DNA of 64,000 nucleotides from Gemella sp. zg-570 (GCF_018866345.1 NZ_CP076443.1:519501-583500), one strand, 5' to 3'; counted from the stretch's first letter, positions 11,725 through 22,224 are shown. Notes: generated from the letters alone by a model not told the origin. Translations and numbers: made by a program.

Positions 11725-11753
11725 TTGATAAAAATTATCAAATATGATATTAT
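11725..11753 (+). promoter_or_regulatory. Promoter with overlapping inverted repeat, PhnD-like gene
   Basis: TTGATA and TATTAT (11,748-11,753) are 17 bases apart. The -35 region is embedded in TTGATAA-AAA-TTATCAA, a perfect 7-bp inverted repeat that could be an operator. Confidence 0.6.
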
Positions 11754-11784
11754 ATATTTATTAATTTTATGGGAGGTATAGTAG

Positions 11785-12669
11785 ATGAAAAAATTACTAT
11801 TATTAATTTCTAGTTTTATTTTAATTATAGCTTTAACAGGCTGTTCTTATGACAATAAAAAAGCAGAAACAAAAGTTTTAAAAATGGGACTTGTTCCAAC
11901 TTCTAATAGTGAAAAACTTATCGAGGATGTGCAACCTATTGCTAACAAATTAAGTGAAAAGTTAGGAGTAAAGGTTGAAGCTTTTACTGCTAGTAATTAT
12001 ATTGGCGTTATTGAAGGATTAAATAGTGGAAGTGTAGATTTTGGTTTAATACCACCATTTTCTTCTTTACTAGCAACAAGTCAAGGGAATGCTAAAAATA
12101 TTCTTACGGCTAAAGGAAGAGATGGACAACCTGGCTATAAGGCTGTAATTTTGGTAAGAAAAAATGCTAATATAAATTCAATCGAAGATTTAAAAAATAA
12201 AAAAGTTGCGTTTGTAGATCCTTCTTCAACTTCAGGCTACATATATCCTGGAGCAATGATAGTAAACAAAGGTCTTAGTTTGGAAAAAGATATTGTTACA
12301 CAATTTACTGGGGGCCATGACAAGAGTTTACAATTATTATTAAATGGTGATGTGGATGCTATCGGTTCTTATGAAAATCTTTTAAATAAATATGCTAAAG
12401 ATTTTCCAACTGCCAAAGACGAACTTAAAGTTTTAGCGACAAGTGATTTAATACCTGGAATAACTATTACTGTATCTAATTCTCTTGATGCAGATATGCA
12501 AAAAAAATTAAAAAATGCTTTATTAGAATTACAAAATGATAAAGAAACAATGGAATTAATGACTAAGTTATATTCAATAACAGGTTTTGAAGAAGTAAAT
12601 CAAGATGTATATAAAAAAGTTGAAGAAACTGCTAAATCTATGAATGTTGAATTGGATAAGGTGAAATAA
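11785..12669 (+). CDS. PhnD/SsuA-family substrate-binding lipoprotein
   Basis: A 294-residue lipoprotein with signal peptide and lipobox ALTGC (Cys 21). The mature domain is a two-lobed periplasmic-binding fold of the phosphate/phosphite/phosphonate family: MGLVPTSNSEKLIEDVQPIANKL near the start, SVDFGLIPPFSSLLA in lobe 1, and the hinge VAFVDPSSTSGYIYPGA. It would capture an oxyanion or organophosphonate-like ligand for an ABC importer at the membrane surface. No permease or ATPase gene is adjacent, so it is either an orphan receptor or works with a distant transporter. Own promoter, and a bidirectional terminator shared with glmM. Confidence 0.88.
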   Translation: MKKLLLLISSFILIIALTGCSYDNKKAETKVLKMGLVPTSNSEKLIEDVQPIANKLSEKLGVKVEAFTASNYIGVIEGLNSGSVDFGLIPPFSSLLATSQGNAKNILTAKGRDGQPGYKAVILVRKNANINSIEDLKNKKVAFVDPSSTSGYIYPGAMIVNKGLSLEKDIVTQFTGGHDKSLQLLLNGDVDAIGSYENLLNKYAKDFPTAKDELKVLATSDLIPGITITVSNSLDADMQKKLKNALLELQNDKETMELMTKLYSITGFEEVNQDVYKKVEETAKSMNVELDKVK

Positions 12670-12674
12670 AAATA

Positions 12675-12700
12675 TACCTAGTGTGGAATTACACTAGGTA
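12675..12700. terminator. Bidirectional terminator between phnD-like gene and glmM
   Basis: Perfect 10-bp stem TACCTAGTGT / ACACTAGGTA with T runs on both strands. It serves both convergent genes. Confidence 0.88.
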
Positions 12701-12705
12701 TGTTT

Positions 12706-14046
12706 TTATTTATTATATTTTTCTATTATTAAAGCAGCTAATTGTTTACAGTATTTGTCAGTCAGTTCATGACTACTTGCTTCTACCATAACTCTTACTA
12801 TGTTTTCTGTTCCAGAAGCTCTAAGTAATATTCGACCACTAGAAGATAGTTCTTCTTCTATTTTTTTGCATTCTTCTAATATTTCTTTATCCTGCATGAC
12901 TTCTGTTTTATTTTCAACTTTGATATTGACTAATTTTTGTGGGAATATTGTAACTTGGTCGGCAAGATTTTTTAAAGTAGTTTTCTTTTCTTTTATAATT
13001 GAAGCTAGACAAACAGCTGTAAGTATTCCATCTCCAGTAGTGGCATGTTCAAATAAAATAACATGACCTGACTGTTCTCCACCAATAGAATAATTATTTT
13101 TTCTCATTTCTTCTACAACGTAACGGTCGCCGACTGAAGTTTTAACAGACTGCATACCATGACTTTCGATAGAACGATAAAATCCTAAGTTACTCATTAC
13201 AGTAGAAACAACCATATTATCTTTTAATTTATTTTGTTCTTTTAAATATTGAGCCAAAATAAACATTATCTTATCACCGTCAACAATATTTCCCTCGTTG
13301 TCAACAGCAAGCATTCTATCTCCATCACCGTCAAAAGCAAAACCTAGGTCGACATCATTTTCTTTTACAAACTCAGCTAAAGTTTCTAATTTTGTAGAAC
13401 CAACATTATGATTAATGTTAAGACCATTTGGATTACAACCTATTGTTTCTATATCAGCTTCTAAATCTCCAAATATAAATGGTGCTATGGAAGTTGTAGC
13501 CCCGTTAGCACAATCTAAGGCTATTTTCATACCCTCTAAGTCTAAATTTATTGCTTGTTTAATATGTTGTATATATTTTTGTGCTAGATTGAAAGAATTA
13601 TATATTTTTCCTAATTTATCTTTTGAAGCATTTATTATATTTGAATTATCATCTATTAATTTTTCAATAATAATTTCTTCTTCGTCAGTTAATTTGAAAC
13701 CGTCTGAACCAAAAATTTTAATTCCATTATCTTGATAAGGATTATGAGATGCTGATATCATAATTCCAGAATTTGTATCTAATACATTTGTTAAATATGC
13801 TATAGCTGGAGTAGGTATTACACCCGCTAGCATTACATTGACACCTGAACTTGTTAAACCAGATACCAAAGAGCTTTCTATCATATCACAAGATATTCTG
13901 GTATCCCTACCTATAATTACTTTTGGACTTTCATGTTTTGATATAAGAAGTGAACCCAAAGCACGACCAACTTTAAAACTTAATTCAGCAGTTAAAGTTT
14001 GACCTGCAACTCCTCTTATACCATCTGTTCCAAAATATTTTCTCAT
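12706..14046 (-). CDS. glmM: GlmM, phosphoglucosamine mutase
   Basis: A 446-residue alpha-D-phosphohexomutase converting glucosamine-6-P to glucosamine-1-P for UDP-GlcNAc and hence peptidoglycan. It begins YFGTDGIRG, has the phosphoserine loop ISASHNPYQDNG, the metal loop AFDGDGDRM, the sugar-specificity loop GGEQSGH, and the phosphate-binding RASGTENIVRVMVE near the end. Full length. It sits alone on the minus strand. Start ATG 14046 has GGAG-type ribosome site upstream. Confidence 0.97.
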   Translation of the reverse strand: MRKYFGTDGIRGVAGQTLTAELSFKVGRALGSLLISKHESPKVIIGRDTRISCDMIESSLVSGLTSSGVNVMLAGVIPTPAIAYLTNVLDTNSGIMISASHNPYQDNGIKIFGSDGFKLTDEEEIIIEKLIDDNSNIINASKDKLGKIYNSFNLAQKYIQHIKQAINLDLEGMKIALDCANGATTSIAPFIFGDLEADIETIGCNPNGLNINHNVGSTKLETLAEFVKENDVDLGFAFDGDGDRMLAVDNEGNIVDGDKIMFILAQYLKEQNKLKDNMVVSTVMSNLGFYRSIESHGMQSVKTSVGDRYVVEEMRKNNYSIGGEQSGHVILFEHATTGDGILTAVCLASIIKEKKTTLKNLADQVTIFPQKLVNIKVENKTEVMQDKEILEECKKIEEELSSSGRILLRASGTENIVRVMVEASSHELTDKYCKQLAALIIEKYNK

Positions 14047-14159
14047 TGGAAAATCTCCTTAATATTTTAAATAATTATAAGGTTATAATACTACATTAAA
14101 ATTAATAAGTCAATTACACACTTGTTTGTAGAAAATTTCTTACATTATAGACAAAATAA

Positions 14160-14191
14160 AAATAGAATTATTAAAAAATAATTCTATTTTT
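14160..14191 (-). terminator. Terminator of the mnh operon
   Basis: Stem AAATAGAATTATT / AATAATTCTATTT followed by T on the minus strand, 40 bases past mnhG. Confidence 0.8.
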
Positions 14192-14230
14192 TCATATAAA
14201 ATTTTAAATTTCTTAAAATTTATTTTAATA

Positions 14231-14602
14231 TTATTTTTCGTTATATTTTTTTACATCTTCTAATAAGGGTTCTATTTGTTTATTTCTTTTAAAGTAAGCA
14301 TCTTTTTTATAGATTATTGAAGTCAATCCTATCATGTGAGCTGTAATAGGAGAAACTATAAATAAAAATATTATCGCAATAATTAATTTATATTCAAAAA
14401 CATTCAAGTATCTATAAAAGAATATAAAACCAGCGATTAATACTAGCTCAACTGCAAAAGAACCTGTAACTCCTGATGCGTGTAATTTAGTTAATTCATC
14501 AGGAAGTCTAATAAATCCTAAAATTGTACTAATCATAGCCAGTATTGCAATAATTATTAAAAGAATAATTATTATTGTCATTGCATTATTTAGAATTGTC
14601 AT
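14231..14602 (-). CDS. mnhG: MnhG/MrpG, Na+/H+ antiporter subunit G
   Basis: A 123-residue small membrane subunit with three hydrophobic segments and the family signature GFIRLPDELTKLHASGVTGSF (split here: GFIRLPDE, KLHASG). Last gene of the seven-subunit Mrp complex. Its start overlaps the end of mnhF by 17 bases, with GGAGG eight bases before the ATG. Confidence 0.92.
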   Translation of the reverse strand: MTILNNAMTIIIILLIIIAILAMISTILGFIRLPDELTKLHASGVTGSFAVELVLIAGFIFFYRYLNVFEYKLIIAIIFLFIVSPITAHMIGLTSIIYKKDAYFKRNKQIEPLLEDVKKYNEK

Positions 14603-14879
14603 CAGGGAAAACCTCCTTACGCACTAAAAATCTAGTTGTAACTACGGTTCCAACAAAGCAAATTATCGCAATTATTAGTACCAAAGTTATGTAGGATAAA
14701 GTTTTGTAATACATACTTATAAGTACAACGCCACAAATTAAAGGCATTGCTATTAAATCGCTAGCTATAAGTTTATCATAAATACTTTTTTTAGTTACCA
14801 TGTAGTAAAGAAGAAAGATAATCATAATAAAACTTGTAAAAATACCAGCTAAAATAGTAATATCTAATATCTTATTCAA
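14586..14879 (-). CDS. mnhF: MnhF/MrpF, Na+/H+ antiporter subunit F
   Basis: A small membrane subunit of 97 residues, three hydrophobic helices, with DLIAMPLICGV corresponding to the conserved DR/DL..A motif. I place the start at TTG 14879, because GGAGGTGG lies eight bases before it; the frame is open upstream to 14909, but those codons contain the ribosome site. It overlaps both mnhE and mnhG, showing tight translational coupling. Confidence 0.88.
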   Translation of the reverse strand: MNKILDITILAGIFTSFIMIIFLLYYMVTKKSIYDKLIASDLIAMPLICGVVLISMYYKTLSYITLVLIIAIICFVGTVVTTRFLVRKEVFPDDNSK

Positions 14880-15363
14880 TTTTATCCACCTCCAAAATGG
14901 CTTTTTCAAAACTGTTTTTTATAGCTTCTATTTCTCCTGCTATATCGTCAGTGTCTAGCCTATGAATAAATAATTTAGAATTATCATAACTAATATTTAC
15001 TGTTATTGTTCCAGGAGTTAAAGTTATCATATTAGCCAACATAACAATTTGCCATTTTTTTTCTACGTCTAAAGGATATTCAAATATTGCAGGATTTACA
15101 TCTAACTTTGGTTTGAACATTAATTTAAACACCGCAATATCTGCTTTTAATAATTCTACTAAGAATAATAATATTAATTTTATCCACTTGTATAGATATA
15201 CAAAATATAGTTGTTTACCAGGAAGTTGTTTTCTCAAAATAAAAATTATTACAGCTCCCCAGAAAAAGCCAACAAAAAAGTATTCGTGATTAAATCCGTT
15301 AGAAAAGAACATCCAGAGTATTCCGAAAAATATATTAATAAAAAATTGAATTGCCATAGTCAA
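14872..15363 (-). CDS. mnhE: MnhE/MrpE, Na+/H+ antiporter subunit E
   Basis: A 163-residue subunit with two or three N-terminal membrane helices and a cytoplasmic domain holding the family's LANMITLTPGTITVNIS segment. The start follows the mnhD stop immediately. It overlaps mnhF by 8 bases. Confidence 0.92.
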   Translation of the reverse strand: MTMAIQFFINIFFGILWMFFSNGFNHEYFFVGFFWGAVIIFILRKQLPGKQLYFVYLYKWIKLILLFLVELLKADIAVFKLMFKPKLDVNPAIFEYPLDVEKKWQIVMLANMITLTPGTITVNISYDNSKLFIHRLDTDDIAGEIEAIKNSFEKAILEVDKIE

Positions 15364-16842
15364 CTATCCTTTCTGTAAAACCAACTCTATATATTTATTT
15401 GAATTTAATATTGTAGATGTGCTTTTTTCTAATAAGGGTTCTAAAAGATTACTACACAAACCTACAACAATAGCAATAACAAGTAGAGATAAAACTGGTA
15501 TTATTAAAATTTTTGGCAGTGGTTTTAATTCTAATGATTTATTTGTATTATCATAAAAAATATTTAAGAATACTTTTATAAGAGAATAAAATACTATTAA
15601 ACCAGATAGGGTAACTATCACACCTACAAATATTTGTTTATCTTCTACGAAGCCTTGTATAATTAATGCTTTTCCGTAAAATCCACTTAAAGGTGGAACA
15701 CCTGATAGACAAAGAGTGGTAATAAAGAAAGTCCAGCCAAGTAAGGGATATTTGTTAATTAGTCCGCATTTTTTTATATTTTTCACCTTGCAAATATAAA
15801 TTATAATTCCTACCATTGTAAATAGAGCAGCTTTTAATAAAATATCATTTATTGAGTAGAGGATAACACCTTTTATTGCTTTGCTATTTAATACTGAAGT
15901 AGCTGCAACCATAATTCCTAGTGATATTATAATATTAAATATTACAATTTGTTTTAGATTTTTTTGATATATTGCACCGATACAACCAACTATTATTGAA
16001 ATAGTTCCTAAAGATAATAGAAAATATTTTATAGTATTAGATTCATAATAGAATAAACTGTAAGTTCTAATTATTGAATAAAGTCCTACTTTTGTTAGTA
16101 GTGCAGCAAATATTATTGATACTGCAATAGGAGGAGCGGCATAAGCCCTATTCATCCATGTGAATAAGGGGAATATAGCTCCCTTCATGGCAAATACAAA
16201 TATCATAACTAGACCTACAAGGTACAAACCTCTTTTGTCGGGTAGTGAACTGATAGTTTTAGAGATGTAAGCCATATTTAAACTACCAACTATTGTATAT
16301 AAATAACCTACGCTAATAACAAATAAACTTCCAGCAAAAACATTCATTAGAACATAACTTATTGAAGATTTTAGTTGTTCTTTTTTTATACCTACAAGTA
16401 ACAAAAGATAAGATGCCATTAGGAGTATTTCATAAAATACAAATAAATTAAAAATATCTCCTGTTGTAAAAGCTCCGTTAATACCAGTCATAATAAGTAA
16501 TATACCAGTATAAAAGAAACTATTTTCACTATATTTATCAATAGTTTTACTCGAATAAATTATTGTTGCTAGAAAAACAATAGCTGATGTTAAAACTAAA
16601 ATACTATTTAATCCATCAAGGGCTAAAGTTATACCAAAAGGACTCTTCCAATCACCCATTTCAAGAATTAAAATTTCATGTTTTTTAATTTTAAAAATAT
16701 TAAATATTGCAGATATAGTTACTAAAATACTAGCACAGAGTGTAATTTGTTTTTGTATAAAAGTATTATTTTTAAAGAAAATAGTAATTGATGCAAATAG
16801 TAGAGGTATTACTATGGGAATAACTGGTAAATTACTATACAT
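15364..16842 (-). CDS. mnhD: MnhD/MrpD, antiporter subunit D (NuoM/N-like)
   Basis: A 492-residue polytopic proton-translocating subunit related to complex I NuoM/N. About 14 hydrophobic segments, with the key charged residues of this family visible in FYEILLMASYLLL (helix-5 Glu) and FAMKGAIFPLFTWMNRAYA (helix-7 Lys). It overlaps mnhC by 8 bases. Confidence 0.95.
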   Translation of the reverse strand: MYSNLPVIPIVIPLLFASITIFFKNNTFIQKQITLCASILVTISAIFNIFKIKKHEILILEMGDWKSPFGITLALDGLNSILVLTSAIVFLATIIYSSKTIDKYSENSFFYTGILLIMTGINGAFTTGDIFNLFVFYEILLMASYLLLLVGIKKEQLKSSISYVLMNVFAGSLFVISVGYLYTIVGSLNMAYISKTISSLPDKRGLYLVGLVMIFVFAMKGAIFPLFTWMNRAYAAPPIAVSIIFAALLTKVGLYSIIRTYSLFYYESNTIKYFLLSLGTISIIVGCIGAIYQKNLKQIVIFNIIISLGIMVAATSVLNSKAIKGVILYSINDILLKAALFTMVGIIIYICKVKNIKKCGLINKYPLLGWTFFITTLCLSGVPPLSGFYGKALIIQGFVEDKQIFVGVIVTLSGLIVFYSLIKVFLNIFYDNTNKSLELKPLPKILIIPVLSLLVIAIVVGLCSNLLEPLLEKSTSTILNSNKYIELVLQKG

Positions 16843-17194
16843 CTTTACTTACCTCCTTTATAAAATCTACATCTTCTAATGTGTTAATATCATCACTGTT
16901 TTGAAGTTTGTAGTTTGCTATATATATTGATATTAATAAACAAGTTACTGCAAAACCTATAACTATTGCTGTAAGAATAAGAGCAGCAGGAACTGGGTCT
17001 ATGTAATTATTACCAAGTTCTGAAATAATAGGAATATCTCCGTCGTATAGCCCACCCGATATTAATATAATAAGATTAGCAGCATGACCAAAAAGTCCAA
17101 CACCTATAATTATTCTGATTGTACTTTTTGAAAGCATCATATATACTCCAAAACCAACCAAAATTCCGCAGAGTATAATCATATAAAATTCCAT
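16835..17194 (-). CDS. mnhC: MnhC/MrpC, antiporter subunit C (NuoK-like)
   Basis: A NuoK-like subunit of 119 residues with three hydrophobic helices, GVGLFGHAANLII, and the DPVPAALILTAIVIGFA signature of MrpC. The start is ATG 17194, directly after the mnhB stop and eight to ten bases after GGAAAGGA. The longer frame from 17215 would overlap mnhB. Confidence 0.9.
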   Translation of the reverse strand: MEFYMIILCGILVGFGVYMMLSKSTIRIIIGVGLFGHAANLIILISGGLYDGDIPIISELGNNYIDPVPAALILTAIVIGFAVTCLLISIYIANYKLQNSDDINTLEDVDFIKEVSKDV

Positions 17195-17195
17195 A

Positions 17196-17621
17196 TTATC
17201 TACCGTCCTTTCCAAAGGCTAATATTACAGACATAAGTACACCGACAACTACAAGATAAACACCCAAATCAAATATAGCTGCCGTATGTAATTCAACCTC
17301 TCCAATTAAGAGAAAATGAATATGAGTGAAGTGGTGTTTAAAGAAATTTTTTCCTACAAGCATACCAGAAATGGCAGTTCCTATGGAAAATATTAAACCA
17401 CTGGCTGTAATATAAATATAGTTTATAGGCAGGGTAGATGTAACCTTGTCTATGCCGTATGTAAACATAGCTAGACCTAAAGCCATTGTGCAAAGTAACC
17501 CGCCAACAAAACCTCCACCTGGAGAAAAATGCCCTCCGAAATATAAATAAAGCGAAAGTAAAAAGATAAATATTGAAGTTATGGTCGATAAACTTTTTAA
17601 AATTAAATCATTAGTTTTCAT
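17196..17621 (-). CDS. mnhB: MnhB/MrpB, antiporter subunit B
   Basis: A 141-residue membrane subunit with four hydrophobic helices and the conserved GGHFSPGGGFVGGLL motif of MrpB. It starts 11 bases inside the end of mnhA with GAGG upstream. Confidence 0.93.
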   Translation of the reverse strand: MKTNDLILKSLSTITSIFIFLLSLYLYFGGHFSPGGGFVGGLLCTMALGLAMFTYGIDKVTSTLPINYIYITASGLIFSIGTAISGMLVGKNFFKHHFTHIHFLLIGEVELHTAAIFDLGVYLVVVGVLMSVILAFGKDGR

Positions 17622-19965
17622 CTTTATTACCTCCTTTTTTTATAATTTTAAACATAGAGTAAATTATTAGGGCAACCATGCTCATAACGGTAATTTCAAA
17701 TAAAGTATCAAAACCACGGAAGTCAACTATAATAACATTAACTATATTTCCTCCACCAGAAGGAATTACATTTTCGCTATAAAATGGACTAATTACTGAT
17801 GGATTTTTATAAGCATAAGAAACAAGACCTACGATTATAAAACTAATAGCTGACAAGATAGCTATTACTGCATTTGTTAGTTTGAATTTTGTTTTTTCAA
17901 TATGTTTAGTTTTATTAGTTAGAACAATAAAAGCAATCAAGAATATAATTGTTGATATTGATTCTATTACAAATTGTGTCATTGCAAGGTCAGGAGCCCT
18001 AAATGTTACATAAAGAGCTGTCATCATAAATCCTATTCCTGATGAAGTCATAATTAAAACTAATCTGTTAGTCATAAAAGATAAGAAGATACAGCATATA
18101 ACAATACCGATAGATATAATGATATTTATTAAATTTACTTCAGAAAAATTATTAATAGCAAGAGGTTTACCTAAAATGAAGTAACCTATTATTACAGTAG
18201 CAGATAGAGATATAAAGATATAAGTCATACTTCTTCTTATTTTATTTGTTATAAATAAATCATGTAATTCTTTTGTTAAACTATGTAATTTTTCGCCACA
18301 AATATCATATAATTTTTGAATATTTATAATAACAGGACTGTAATTATAAATAGAATTTTTATTAGCGAATTTTATATATATTAAACTTCCTACAAGAATA
18401 ATTATTATTGATGTTATTAATTCTTTAGTTACAAAACTTTCGTGATTAATATGAGTAATATAATTTTTTGTTACAACAGCTGATTTTTGAGCTGGAATAA
18501 CTATTACATCTTTGTAAAAATTATTTGCTAAAGTCATTAATGCTAGTATTGCAGGTGCTATAACAATTCCTTTATTAACAATATGTAATTTGTGTTTTCC
18601 TAAAACTTCAGGATTAAATTCATTTAAAAATGGTTTGAATACCAATATCATGGAGTAGATGAATGTACCTATAGCAGCCAAAATAGTCATTATTATAACA
18701 ATAAGATAATAGATATTAGTATCTAATAAATTATAAACTGTTGTTAATAAAAATTCTTTAGAGTAGAAACCACTAAATGGTGGTACTCCAGCCATAGACA
18801 TTGCAGCTAATATACTAATTACAAAACTTGCAGGTAGAATTTTTCTCATTCCTCTGATAAGAGATATATCGCGAGAATGAAGAGTGTGGTCAATAATTCC
18901 CGTAACCATAAACAAGCTGGCTTTAAAAACAGCGTGATTTATTATATGGAAGCAAACAGTATAAAATGCAAATGTATATATAGTATGATTATTGTTATAT
19001 AAACCTAGATTTCCAATACCAATCATCAGTGTCATCATTCCTAGTTGGCTTATAGTAGAGTAGGCTAATATGGCTTTTAAATCTTTTAAGAATACTGCAT
19101 TAATTGAACCTATTAGCATTGTAATGACACCAAATATTATAAGGGTATTAGCAAATATAGGAGTGAATGAAAATACAATACCAATACGTAATAAAAGATA
19201 TATTCCAGCTTTAACCATAGTTGCAGAATGCAGATAACTACTTATAGGTGTAGGTGCAACCATAGCGTCTGGTAACCATATATGGAATGGAAACTGTGCT
19301 GACTTTGTAAAAGTACCGATAAGAATTAAAATCATTGCAATATATATTAGACTACCAAATTCATTATTTTGACTGTAATTTATTATTTCACTTATTTTAA
19401 AACTTCCAGTAATATTTTCTAATATGAATATTCCTAGTAGCATTAGTACTCCACCGAATACAGTTATGATAAGAGATTTTAAGGCTCCGCTTCTTGAACG
19501 TTCATTTTCATACCAATAACTAATTAATAGGAATGATGAAACAGAAGTTAATTCCCAAAACATATACATACTAAGTAAATTATCGGATAAAACTATTCCT
19601 AACATAGCTGACATAAACAACATAAGGAAAATATAAAATTTATGCAGTTTAGGGTCTAGCCTTTCCATGTAGTATGCAGAATAAAGTATCACTAATGTAC
19701 CAATACCAGTAATAAGAAGTACGAATAATAAAGATAACCCATCTAGTCTAAGATTTAAGTCTAAACCAATGTTTGAAGCAAGAGAAAAATGATTTGTAAA
19801 AATTTCTCCATTATAAATACTTCTTATTTTTGATGAAAAGTATAAAAACAAACTTAGTGGTACTAAGAGTAAGAAAAATCCTAAGTGTATGCTTTTAATA
19901 TTTTTCTTTATTAAAGGCACTAAAAAAATTGCAAGTAAAGGTAATAAGATACTTACTTGTAACAT
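17611..19965 (-). CDS. mnhA: MnhA/MrpA, large antiporter subunit (NuoL-like plus C-terminal MrpB-like region)
   Basis: The 784-residue first subunit of the Mrp/Mnh cation/proton antiporter, which expels Na+ (and in some species Li+ or K+) against H+ for pH and salt tolerance. The first ~500 residues match NuoL: MYMFWELTSVSSFLLISYWY (helix-5 Glu), FTKSAQFPFHIWLPDAM (helix-7 Lys), and YLHSATMVKAGIYLL. The C-terminal ~250 residues add extra helices, including APDLAMTQFVIES and FRGFDTLFEITVMS, the usual NuoJ-like part of MrpA. It heads the operon mnhABCDEFG, all minus and overlapping. Confidence 0.95.
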   Translation of the reverse strand: MLQVSILLPLLAIFLVPLIKKNIKSIHLGFFLLLVPLSLFLYFSSKIRSIYNGEIFTNHFSLASNIGLDLNLRLDGLSLLFVLLITGIGTLVILYSAYYMERLDPKLHKFYIFLMLFMSAMLGIVLSDNLLSMYMFWELTSVSSFLLISYWYENERSRSGALKSLIITVFGGVLMLLGIFILENITGSFKISEIINYSQNNEFGSLIYIAMILILIGTFTKSAQFPFHIWLPDAMVAPTPISSYLHSATMVKAGIYLLLRIGIVFSFTPIFANTLIIFGVITMLIGSINAVFLKDLKAILAYSTISQLGMMTLMIGIGNLGLYNNNHTIYTFAFYTVCFHIINHAVFKASLFMVTGIIDHTLHSRDISLIRGMRKILPASFVISILAAMSMAGVPPFSGFYSKEFLLTTVYNLLDTNIYYLIVIIMTILAAIGTFIYSMILVFKPFLNEFNPEVLGKHKLHIVNKGIVIAPAILALMTLANNFYKDVIVIPAQKSAVVTKNYITHINHESFVTKELITSIIIILVGSLIYIKFANKNSIYNYSPVIINIQKLYDICGEKLHSLTKELHDLFITNKIRRSMTYIFISLSATVIIGYFILGKPLAINNFSEVNLINIIISIGIVICCIFLSFMTNRLVLIMTSSGIGFMMTALYVTFRAPDLAMTQFVIESISTIIFLIAFIVLTNKTKHIEKTKFKLTNAVIAILSAISFIIVGLVSYAYKNPSVISPFYSENVIPSGGGNIVNVIIVDFRGFDTLFEITVMSMVALIIYSMFKIIKKGGNKDEN

Positions 19966-20167
19966 TAAACAACCCTCTTTCTTTAAAATATTTATAATTA
20001 ATATTATATAACATTTTGCATAACATTGAAAATGAAAATGTTACATGGATTCAAAATGGTAATTTTAATTTAGAAATTATTTTCTATAATTCATAAAATA
20101 TTTTCTAAAATAAAAAATTTTTTTATAATATTTTAAATATACTTTTATGTATAGAATCAAGGTTTTA

Positions 20168-20196
20168 TTGATTTTTACAGCTTACTGGTGTATAAT
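20168..20196 (+). promoter_or_regulatory. Promoter for gltX
   Basis: TTGATT, a 17-base spacer, then TATAAT (20,191-20,196), with a 36-base leader to the ATG. Confidence 0.65.
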
Positions 20197-20231
20197 ATTT
20201 TAAATTAAACTAAATAATTAGGAGTTTTACA

Positions 20232-21689
20232 ATGAAAAAAGTAAGAGTTAGATATGCTCCATCACCGACAGGTAATTTGCATATAGGTAATGCAAGAACA
20301 GCTTTATTCAATTATCTTTTTGCAAAACGTTATGACGGAGATTTTATTTTAAGAATTGAAGATACTGATTTTAAACGTAATAAAGAAGAGGGAGAAAGAA
20401 GTCAGCTGCAATATATGAAGTGGTTGGGTCTTGAATATGATGAGGGACTTCATAAGGAAAAAGATTGTGGATCTTATCGCCAATCTGAACGTTTAGAAAT
20501 ATATAAAGAGTATGCAGAAAAATTAATCTCAGAAAATAAGGCCTATAAATGCTACATGACTGCTGAAGAATTGGAAGCCGAACGAGAAGAACAAAAAGCT
20601 AAGGGCTTGCCACCTAGATATAGTGGTAAACATGCCAACTTAACAAAAGAAGAGCAAGAGGCTTTTGAAAAAGAGGGAAGAAAACCATCAATTCGTATTC
20701 GTGTTCCTCAAGATAGAACATACAGCTGGGAAGATATGGTAAAAGGAGAATTATCTTTTGAGGGTAAAGATTTTGGAGATTTCGTTATTTTAAAAAATGA
20801 CGGAGTTGCAACTTATAATTTTTGCGTTGCAATAGACGACCACTTAATGAACATATCACACGTATTAAGAGGAGATGACCATGTTTCTAATACTCCAAAA
20901 CAATTAGTAGTTTATGAAGCTTTAGGTTTTGAAGCTCCAAAATTTGGACACATGACACTTATTGTTAATGAGAACAAGAAAAAATTATCAAAACGTGATG
21001 AAAGTATTATTCAATTTATTGAACAATACGATTCACTTGGTTACTTACCAGAAGCAATATTCAATTTTATAGCCTTATTAGGTTGGTCTCCAGAAGGAGA
21101 GGAAGAAATTTTCACTCGTGATGAATTTGCTAAAATTTTTGACGAAAAACGTCTAAGCAAATCTCCTGCATTTTTTGATAATCAAAAATTAACGTGGATT
21201 AATAATCAATATATTAAAAAACAACCCCTAGAAAGAATATTAAATCTTGCTTTGCCATTCTTAGTTAAAGAAGGAATAGTAACCCAAGAAGAAATTGAAA
21301 CAAATAAAGAATGGTTTGAAAAATTAATAAGTTTATATCAACCACAAATGAGTTACGGAGCAGAAATAGTTAAATTAACATCGCTATTCTTTAAAAAAGA
21401 ACTTGAATTTGCTAATGAAGAAAGTGAAATATTAGCCCTAGATACAAATTCAAAAGTTTTTGAAGCATTGCTAGAAAAAATTTCTTCAATGTCAGAATTT
21501 ACAGCAGAAAATATAAAAAATGCAATCAAAGAAATTCAAAAAGAAACAGGTATAAAAGGTAAAAACTTATTTATGCCAATTCGTGTTGCTACTACTGGAC
21601 AAATGCACGGGCCAGAATTAAATTTAAGTTTAGAGTTGCTAGGAAAATATAGAGTAGTAGAAAGAATACAAAAAATATTAAATAAGTAA
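20232..21689 (+). CDS. gltX: Glutamyl-tRNA synthetase
   Basis: A 485-residue class I synthetase charging tRNA-Glu. It has [22 protein letters not shown] HIGH motif, a helical insertion domain, KKLSKRDES (KMSKS equivalent) and a C-terminal anticodon-binding cage. Because gatCAB is present nearby, this enzyme is probably non-discriminating and also loads Glu on tRNA-Gln for amidation; that is pathway inference. AGGAG precedes the ATG. Confidence 0.96.
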   Translation: MKKVRVRYAPSPTGNLHIGNARTALFNYLFAKRYDGDFILRIEDTDFKRNKEEGERSQLQYMKWLGLEYDEGLHKEKDCGSYRQSERLEIYKEYAEKLISENKAYKCYMTAEELEAEREEQKAKGLPPRYSGKHANLTKEEQEAFEKEGRKPSIRIRVPQDRTYSWEDMVKGELSFEGKDFGDFVILKNDGVATYNFCVAIDDHLMNISHVLRGDDHVSNTPKQLVVYEALGFEAPKFGHMTLIVNENKKKLSKRDESIIQFIEQYDSLGYLPEAIFNFIALLGWSPEGEEEIFTRDEFAKIFDEKRLSKSPAFFDNQKLTWINNQYIKKQPLERILNLALPFLVKEGIVTQEEIETNKEWFEKLISLYQPQMSYGAEIVKLTSLFFKKELEFANEESEILALDTNSKVFEALLEKISSMSEFTAENIKNAIKEIQKETGIKGKNLFMPIRVATTGQMHGPELNLSLELLGKYRVVERIQKILNK

Positions 21690-21723
21690 TAAAAAATAAT
21701 ATTTAAATATAAGGAGATTAATT

Positions 21724-22011
21724 ATGATAATAACAACAACTAATAATGTTCCAGGTATGTAAATAATAAAATATAAGGGACTTGTTACTGGATCAGTATT
21801 AGCTGGTATAAATTTCATAAAAGATATAGGGGCTGGTTTTAGAAATTTCTTTAGAGGGAGAAGTGCCGGATACGACGAAGAACTTAAATCTAACGCTAGT
21901 AAATTAGGAACTAATGCAGTCATTGGTTTATCTATAAACTTTGAAAGCCTAGGAACTAATGGCGATATGATTCTTGTTGTCGCTACTGATACAGCGGTAG
22001 AAGTAAGATAG
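21724..22011 (+). pseudogene. YbjQ/UPF0145 family gene with an early stop and internal deletion
   Basis: The frame starts MIITTTNNVPGM and then has TAA at codon 13. It continues in the same frame as YKGLVTGSVLAGINFIKDIG, GRSAGYDEELKSNASKLGTNAVIG, to a normal C-terminal end (VATDTAVEV). The family is normally ~105 residues with a longer helix between EEL and ALGANAVIG; about a dozen residues are missing here, so the gene has both a nonsense codon and a short deletion. AAGGAG precedes the ATG. The intact family is a small, putative heavy-metal-binding pentameric protein. The remaining 22,012-22,149 stretch has no gene. Confidence 0.82.
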
Positions 22012-22149
22012 TAATAAAATTTGATATAAGTAAAATAGATGGTTTAAATAAAAGTGTCTATTTTTTATAACTTTTAGTAAAGTTATATTATAAGTAATAA
22101 ATTTTTACTTTGAATATTTTACATATAATTTGCTAATTAGAAAAAATAA

Positions 22150-22178
22150 TTGCTAAATATATATCTAAGTGTTATAAT
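22150..22178 (+). promoter_or_regulatory. Promoter for secA
   Basis: TTGCTA and TATAAT (22,173-22,178) separated by 17 bases, 47 bases before the secA ATG. Confidence 0.65.
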
Positions 22179-22224
22179 ATTATGATGTTAAGAAGTTAAT
22201 TTATTAACCGAGAGGAAATTATAT